DNA of 64,000 nucleotides from Stachybotrys elegans (Eukaryota > Ascomycota > Sordariomycetes > Hypocreales > Stachybotryaceae). The notes below the pieces were generated by a model, which had not been told where the DNA came from, ran no database searches, and worked only from the letters and a program-made list of their open reading frames with translations. The position numbers and the translations under genes are program-made. The stretch spans positions 2,604,001 through 2,668,000 of the forward strand of contig JAGPNK010000002.1 in assembly GCA_020746835.1 (NCBI GenBank), written 5' to 3'. This document shows, piece after piece, positions 58,065 through 64,000 of the stretch. Positions within the stretch are counted from its first letter, which is position 1, and every line of letters begins with the position of its first letter.

Positions 58065-59104
58065 TTTGGTGGTGTTGGAAGGTGAAGAAGGCAGGGAAGA
58101 TGTGGTCGTGGGATGGTGGGGTATTGGTGCGACGGGTGTGCTGCTCGTCTCTTTGTGGTCGTTGAAGATGGTGAATGCAAAGATTATTTGCACTGAATTC
58201 GTGTTTCTAGTGGTTTGGTTTGATGTTTGAATGAATGGGAAGAAAGCAGGAAGAAAAGGCCAGGAGAGAGAAGTTTGGAGGATCTTTAAAAGAAGCTTCC
58301 GTGGAGGGAGGGGAGCTCGGGTGCCGGCTACGTCATAGCAGCCTACGTTTACCGGGGCGCCAGTTGGCAGGTACCTGCCGGGGCGCAAGAAGCTCTAGGT
58401 AGCTTCTAATTACCTTAGGTACCTACCTTAGTACCTAGGTATTGAGTTAGTAGGCAGCCCCAGGCCCGCCTCCAGCAACAAAGTGGGAGTTGGATAGACG
58501 GAGAGACGGGAAGCGTCAGAATACGGTACAGCACAGCCTCGGTGCTGCTCATCTTGTTCTGTATCTCATACCTCCTTCACTGAGGCAATTGCACGTCTCC
58601 CTCCCGTCCCCTGTACTTTAGTTGCCCAACGGAGCTGGTGACTTCCATGTTTGTTCCTGCATGCTCAGGTGGGGCGCAAAGCTTCCCGCATACGTCACTG
58701 AGGTTGCTCGTGTGCTCATCACTGCCATCGATCCATATTATCTGCTCCGTACCAAGAGTACCGCCGGAACAGCATTAGTACCATCATCATCATCATAATC
58801 ATCATAATCACCCCAGTATTTACGCAACCCCATAATCCTCACCGCAAGCAAACCCGCCGAGCCCCTCCAGCCACTGCCTGCAAATTGGTCATGGCTTCAT
58901 GACCAGAAGCTACGGGAGCCTTCGTTTTAGGACAGAACTCTGTCAAGAAGGAAAAGCTCATATAAACCAATGCTTTTTAGTATGGGTAATTACCTACCTA
59001 CCGTGCCCAGTGCGTCCGACATTTCAGCTCGAGGCATCCGAAATATACACAGGGTCTATGAATGCCCTACTCCTCTCCCAACCAGCTGCTAGCTACGCCG
59101 TCAA
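58065..59104. other. Rtc3 upstream region and RhoGEF 3' flank
   Basis: About 1 kb between two minus-strand genes. It includes a dense TAGGTA/TACCTA cluster (58394-58445), an ATCATCATC-type run at about 58782-58811 and another TTACCTACCTACC at 58990-59002. Short frames here have no domains. Confidence 0.5.
58394..58445. repeat. TACCTA/TAGGTA cluster with nested palindromes
   Basis: Contains AGGTACCT (58417-58424) and TACCTAGGTA (58432-58441), both perfect palindromes, within a run of related units. Similar units recur in other spacers of this window. Confidence 0.7.
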
Positions 59105-62100
59105 TCATCTGAATAGACTTCGAAAGCCGTGACTTTTCCCGTCGCCCTTAGAGCCGCCATGGCCCCACCGGCTGGAGATTTTTGAATGATGTCTCGACGG
59201 CTTCGATGCATTCTCCTTCTCTGCCGAGCAGATGGAAGACTTCTCCGATCGGTTTGTTTGACTCACTCGAATACTGTTGGGTGACGATGTTCTGAGGATG
59301 TAGCCTGATCCATCCACCTCGACCCCCGCTTTCCTCGGCATGTGACGGACCGTCCCGGTAACGAAGTCCACCGAGTCTGCCTTGACTAACGGCGTCAATA
59401 TCATCTCGCAGCACTTTATCGGATCATCGTCAGGGCTATGCATCGGTTCAACCACAGGCTCATTGGCTTCGGGTTTCGTTTGTCCTCCAGCCTCTCCGGT
59501 AGAACTAGTCTCTTTATGTGACTGTCGCGCATCTTCATCGTTCGATTTGTGCTTGTGCGACAAACTACCGGACCTTTTGGTGAACGAGCTGGCGATACTG
59601 GCCACACTGAGTTTCCTCATAACCGTCGAGGCTGAACTGCGAACCAATTGCTCGCTGCGTGACCTTGCTGTCATTCCTGGAAACGGCAAGACCTCCCGAC
59701 TCCAGACATCTGCCAATAGCGCTTCCAGACGAGCTCGCTCGCTGCGTGGCGGAGCCAGGATAGGCACGCGATGGTTAGTGGTGAGCAGCGACTGTGAGCG
59801 GTATATGGCCGACGAGGACGAAGACAGAGCAGCGTGATCCCGTGCGACGCTCGTATTTTTGAGCACGACCTGAGCCAAGGACGACTTTGGCGTGACTGTT
59901 GTTGCTCGTTGTATCGATATCCTTCGCGCAATTGTTCCTGGCAATCAGCCTTAGCATATCAATAAGCCAGGCTAGGTCCATCAGATGCTTACCCGGCTTC
60001 CCAAATACAGTGCCCAAGCTCTTGATGTCCATGTCAATCGTCTCAAACGTGAATGAGAGGAGGGCTTCCGGATCATCCTTCAAGGGCAGACTTAACCGTG
60101 TTCGCCACTCCATCTCCTCCTTGGCCGTACATGCTGTCAGAATAATCTCATATAGCTGATAGTTGCACTCAAAGACCAGTTTCCAAGAAAAGGGGGCCGT
60201 GTGACACTGCAAACCTATCACAGAGGTTAATAATCGAAGAAGGACTGGACTCGCAACCCTCACCTCGCCCGTTATCAATATCCTCCACCTTGGTTCGGTG
60301 AAGATTGATACACGCTTGGATTGTATAGACAGGGTCAACTTTCCCGGCCGAGGCAAGACAGAGAATGCCACGATACAGCAGACAAATCATGTACTGCCCA
60401 GTAATAGCCGACTTACTCTGCCAGCAGACATGAAGCGCTCCGCACAATCGAACTTGTCCAAAGGAACGAATCTGATTCTTCGAGGCAGCGTCGAGTTTCT
60501 ATATTGACAGTCAGATATAGTGGACAGTGTGGACGGGCAAAGAGTGACAAACACGGCTGGGAAATGCAAGCCGGTCTTGCAGAAGCCACGTCTTCTCCAG
60601 AACCGCCTTCATTCGCGTGTCATCGGTGGCTCGGTTGATCTCGGCTGTAACTTCACGAAGTCTGATCAGAGTACTATCGATTTCCATATGAGAATTTGGG
60701 CAGTCGGATACAGGCGTGTATTTGAGAAGCTCCGAGAACAAGAGAGGATACTTGCATATCCTCTGCACAGGCTGTAAATAGGTAAGCTTAGCAACACTGC
60801 AAATAGCAATGCATGGCATCTGAGGTTTACTTACCTTGACTAGGAGGTCGCTAATCGTGAGTGCTTTTCTTGCCCTTCCCTCACTGTCCTTGGCAGAGCC
60901 AGAGGCTGATGCGAGGGTCTCAAGCCCTTTCTGGTAAGACTCCCACTCAGGTATGACCTGGCGCGCTACAGAAACATCCTTCATCATGATTTCGTATCTT
61001 GCCCCATACTCCTTATATATGAAGAACCGGTTCATCTGTTTGCGTAAATCAGCAGAGCTTCATGTAGCGTCCATTGCAGCCTGTACCTTTCTAGCAAAGA
61101 TTTTGGACACTTCGGCGGAGACCTGAGGTTCAGACACCATCCCTGGAACTCCTTGTAGCCATCCGGTAGCTCTCGCGTGCTCTCGAACCGCATCGACACT
61201 CGACCAGCGACGATGACCTGATTGGCGGGGGGCTGTCATAAGTGGTAGGACATCTGCTTGTGTATATTCCGAAGCCGGTACGACACGATGAAGGTCTCCT
61301 AGGATCTCCTCATGGAGCTGTATTATTTCTGTCAAGTTTCGATTGATAGACGACCGCAAACCAGCTGACGAGGTAGGTAGGGAGGCCATGATGGTGACAT
61401 ATACCTGCGTGGCCAGTTAGCGAAGCCCCCATGTGACTTTGGCGTGACGCACACTCATCAGAAAACGAATGTCTCCAATATAGCCTTCCTCCGTGTCAAT
61501 AAGTTCTTCGAGTATTCGGCGTCGTTGAAGTGATCGCTCAACAGCAGCTGAATCGGCGAACCCGCACGACTCAAAAGTGGTACTGTCCTCCGAGAACCTG
61601 GGCGCTTGAAGTGAGGCCCTGCTACTGCGATCCGTCCGGGAGTGGCCATGAGATTGTATGATGTTTCTCCTGGATCTGCCCACAGCACTGACACTTGCGA
61701 GACTGACACTAGCACTTCGAACCGCCGAGATGAACCGAAAAGAAGACACGGAAGAGGAGCTTCGAAGATGGCTTGTTGGAGCGAGGCTCGATGCACGTGT
61801 AAGGCTTTCTGCGCCAGGCAGCTGTTGCCACGGGTCAGTGAACGAACAGGCTGGTATGGCCGGTCTCTTCTTTGCCCGATGGCGAAGAGATCTCATCCAC
61901 CTATGGAAAGCACCCGAGTTATCGAAGCCGTGCGGGGGCTCGTTTTCCGGCGTTGTTCGATCAAGGTTGTCGGTCGGTTCGAGAACAGTAGTGCATGCTG
62001 CTGCGTGTGAGTGTTTCTCCCCAAGGAGATCGAACGCTAGGCTTTCGATATCATCGGATGCTCCAAGCACCTCGACCTTTTCAAGATGCAGCCTTTCTGC

Positions 62101-62247
62101 GCTTGAAGGCATATCGACTTGATCGCGATATGCGCCATCGGTGGTAGGGGCGGGGGATTTATCCCGAAGGTAGGGCGGTCCCCAGCTTGGATTGTGAGCA
62201 TGAATAGAGCTGTGATGTGAATAGGAAGAGGATTCTACCAGCGCCAT
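59105..62247 (-). CDS. RhoGEF (DH-PH domain) protein
   Basis: Seven minus-strand exons (61453-62247, 61087-61404, 60835-61035, 60553-60771, 60264-60498, 59993-60214, 59105-59937) give about 940 aa with an unbroken frame. A disordered Ser/Arg-rich N-terminus is followed by a DH (RhoGEF) domain from about 243 (RRRILEELIDTEEGYIGDIRFLM) to 500, including KPVQRICKYPLLFSELLKYTP, the hallmark of this domain. A PH-like domain spans about 515-645 (ASKNQIRSFGQVRLCGALHV to KEEMEWRTRLSLPL). The C-terminal 280 residues are Ser and Lys-rich. It probably activates a Rho or Cdc42-type GTPase in polarity or wall signalling, but I cannot assign it to a named family. The start at 62247 is chosen over an in-frame Met at 62322 because the latter adds an unconserved-looking leader. 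Confidence 0.88.
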
Positions 62248-64000
62248 GCCGAAATGCAGCTTGGTAGTGAAGTGGTATGAAAGAGGAGGAAAGAAGAGGG
62301 TTCCAAAAAGCAGGTCATGCAAAATCGGTTACCAAAAGCTCCAAAAAGAGGGGGGAGGGAGGAAGTGAATAGCCTTGAGAGAAGGCTTGCTTGCATGAAG
62401 CTTCAAAACATTATGATAGAAGAGGGGTTGAGAGAAAGGAGAGGAATGAAAGAAGAGAGAAATCACGATCATACAAGAGATGACGACAGATGGCAGGAGT
62501 GACAGGCAAACAGGAGGGCAGCTGGCAGGAACGGACCTGACATTTAATAATTCGGCGACGTGGTTGTACACCAGCCATGGCTAACGCAGCAGAAGGCACC
62601 AACAATTAGACATGGCTACTACTAGGGCGAGGATGCATCATTTCAAGCTCTGGTAGATGGGTGAAGCTAGGTCCAAGACGACAAGAGTCTCGAATTGCAT
62701 CGGATCAACCCGTATAATTGCCTTGGGACGAGAAACGCCAGCGTTGCACGGCGTGCGGAGCGTGGCACAGCGCCACTCGTCACACAGGCCGAATAGGAGA
62801 CAACCCCAAAGACAAATGTAGCAACTAGACCCAACCTCCTCATGGAGAACTCGAAGCGCGCCTGGCCGATTCCGTTGAACATACGATGGCATCGCCATGG
62901 TGGGAGCCCGGCGAAAGGCAATGGCGGGTGGCGATACCCAGAAAAGCAAACCATGGCTCCCCCATTCACTCACATGAACATGGCAATGAAACTTACATAT
63001 CTAGAGGTCACGCTGGAGTCGGACAATCCCAAAGCAGACCCCGTAGGTCAAAACAATGATGATTTATGGGGTGATACAGCACCAAAGATCGGATCGGAAA
63101 CGCGCCACCTGCATACAAGCTGCCCAAGTACAGAAGTGTGACTGACATGTCTCGCCGGATTCGCAAGACCTGTACCCATAGCCACCGGATGTCAAATTGA
63201 AATAGAGTCTGCGCTTGGACCGGCTGACTTAAGGCACATGGAGGCCATCCGGAACACCTGCTGTCATAAACCTACCTTGATAGGATGCAGGAGAGTGCGG
63301 CCAATCAGACGGGTTGCCAGCCCTATCCATTGCGGCTCTCCCAGCCTCAAGGAACGAACCTTATTGCTAGATCCGGGGTCGGCGACCACTTTGGCTCCGG
63401 ATACAGTCTGGTCTTTGGCTTGCTGACAGCATGCTGCAAGGCGGTGGACGCCGCAGTCCCCGGACGGCATGGATGAGACCGACGACGCTGACCGCCTCAA
63501 AGCAAAGCCGACCACGGCGCCCGGCTTGGCTCGTGATACAAAGTAATAGCGTGCATGGATGATACGAAGTTCCGTGCTGCGCGTGGGAGAGGCGGCTGAT
63601 GACGAAATGAAACGATTGGGCCACTCTCTTTTCCTTGTCGTTTCCAGCAGAGCATTCATCTTCCTTTCCCTCTTGCCCTTCTCCTGCCTTCCCAGTTCAA
63701 CGTGGTCCTCTCGGGCTTCGGCGCCTCGACTCGGGCATGACGACAGTCTGCGGCAACACAAGCCGATCAAACCAGTCTCTTCCCTGACTGTAGCATCGCC
63801 AAGCATTGCCTTTGTCCACACATTCGTAAGCTGGAGAGCGCAGAGCCGAGTTATGGGCTTTGCAGATTGGCGATGGTCCGCTTGGCAGACGGGAAGTCGG
63901 CTTCTGGCTACCAAATCCGAGTTGGCTAGTGCAGTTTTGAGGCTACAGCCAGCAACCACATTGAGAACCAACCTTGAACGTGCGTGGGCTGCTGTCGGCT
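62248..64000. other. RhoGEF upstream region to the right edge
   Basis: No gene could be supported. A 235-codon minus-strand frame (63264-63971) and smaller ones (62638-62973) show no domain and no clear splice partners. The first 200 bp upstream of the RhoGEF are purine-rich on the plus strand (pyrimidine-rich on the coding strand), as expected for its leader. Confidence 0.45.

Noticed and set aside
63264..63971. 235-codon minus-strand frame at the right edge
   Set aside because: No recognisable domain or transmembrane pattern; kept out as unsupported, though the window ends there and a partial gene cannot be excluded.

Overview
The window reads as nuclear DNA of a filamentous ascomycete, most likely a Sordariomycete and possibly of the Hypocreales. 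The evidence is short introns of about 48-90 nt with GTRNGT donors and CTAAC or CTGAC branch points just before the acceptor, long gene-poor spacers, a class IV chitin synthase with its activator, and fungus-specific families (Ssr4, DUF2406, a PRO41-like protein, Gfd2-like, Rtc3). No species is assigned. No rRNA, tRNA, CRISPR array, intact transposon, or bacterial-style operon or terminator was recognised.

Layout, left to right: the 3' part of an importin-11/Kap120 karyopherin (+); the SWI/SNF-RSC subunit Ssr4 (-); 6-phosphogluconate dehydrogenase (-); ribosomal protein eL33 (+, five exons); a Gfd2-like DEDDh nuclease (-); a DUF2406 protein (+); the V-ATPase assembly factor VMA21 (-), divergent from a Fun30-type SNF2 remodeller (+); a SANT/Myb-like protein (-); an Skt5/Chs4-like Sel1-repeat protein ending in a CaaX box (-), divergent across a 6.4-kb spacer from a class IV (Chs3-type) chitin synthase (+); a polo-like kinase (-), divergent from an OPA3-like protein (+); an unrecognised three-exon gene (+); a PRO41/NoxD-like membrane protein (+); an Rtc3/SBDS-domain protein (-); and a DH-PH RhoGEF (-). 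Most genes are housekeeping or morphogenesis genes. I rebuilt splice structures by eye from splice signals, frame continuity and family conservation; every multi-exon model given here keeps an open frame.

The clearest functional link is the chitin module: in yeast the Skt5/Chs4 family activates and localises the Chs3 catalytic subunit, and here the two genes are adjacent and divergent. Other candidates for follow-up are an adjacent TTAGGG-type and CACGTG pair upstream of eL33, a perfect 16-bp palindrome of two MluI-box (ACGCGT) sites in a 5.9-kb gene-free stretch, a forkhead-type site upstream of the polo kinase, a 10-nt microexon in eL33, consecutive AAG acceptors in the 6PGDH gene, a NAGNAG acceptor in the DUF2406 gene, and facing G22/C24 homopolymer tracts. 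I saw nothing that I can honestly call a wholly new multigene system.
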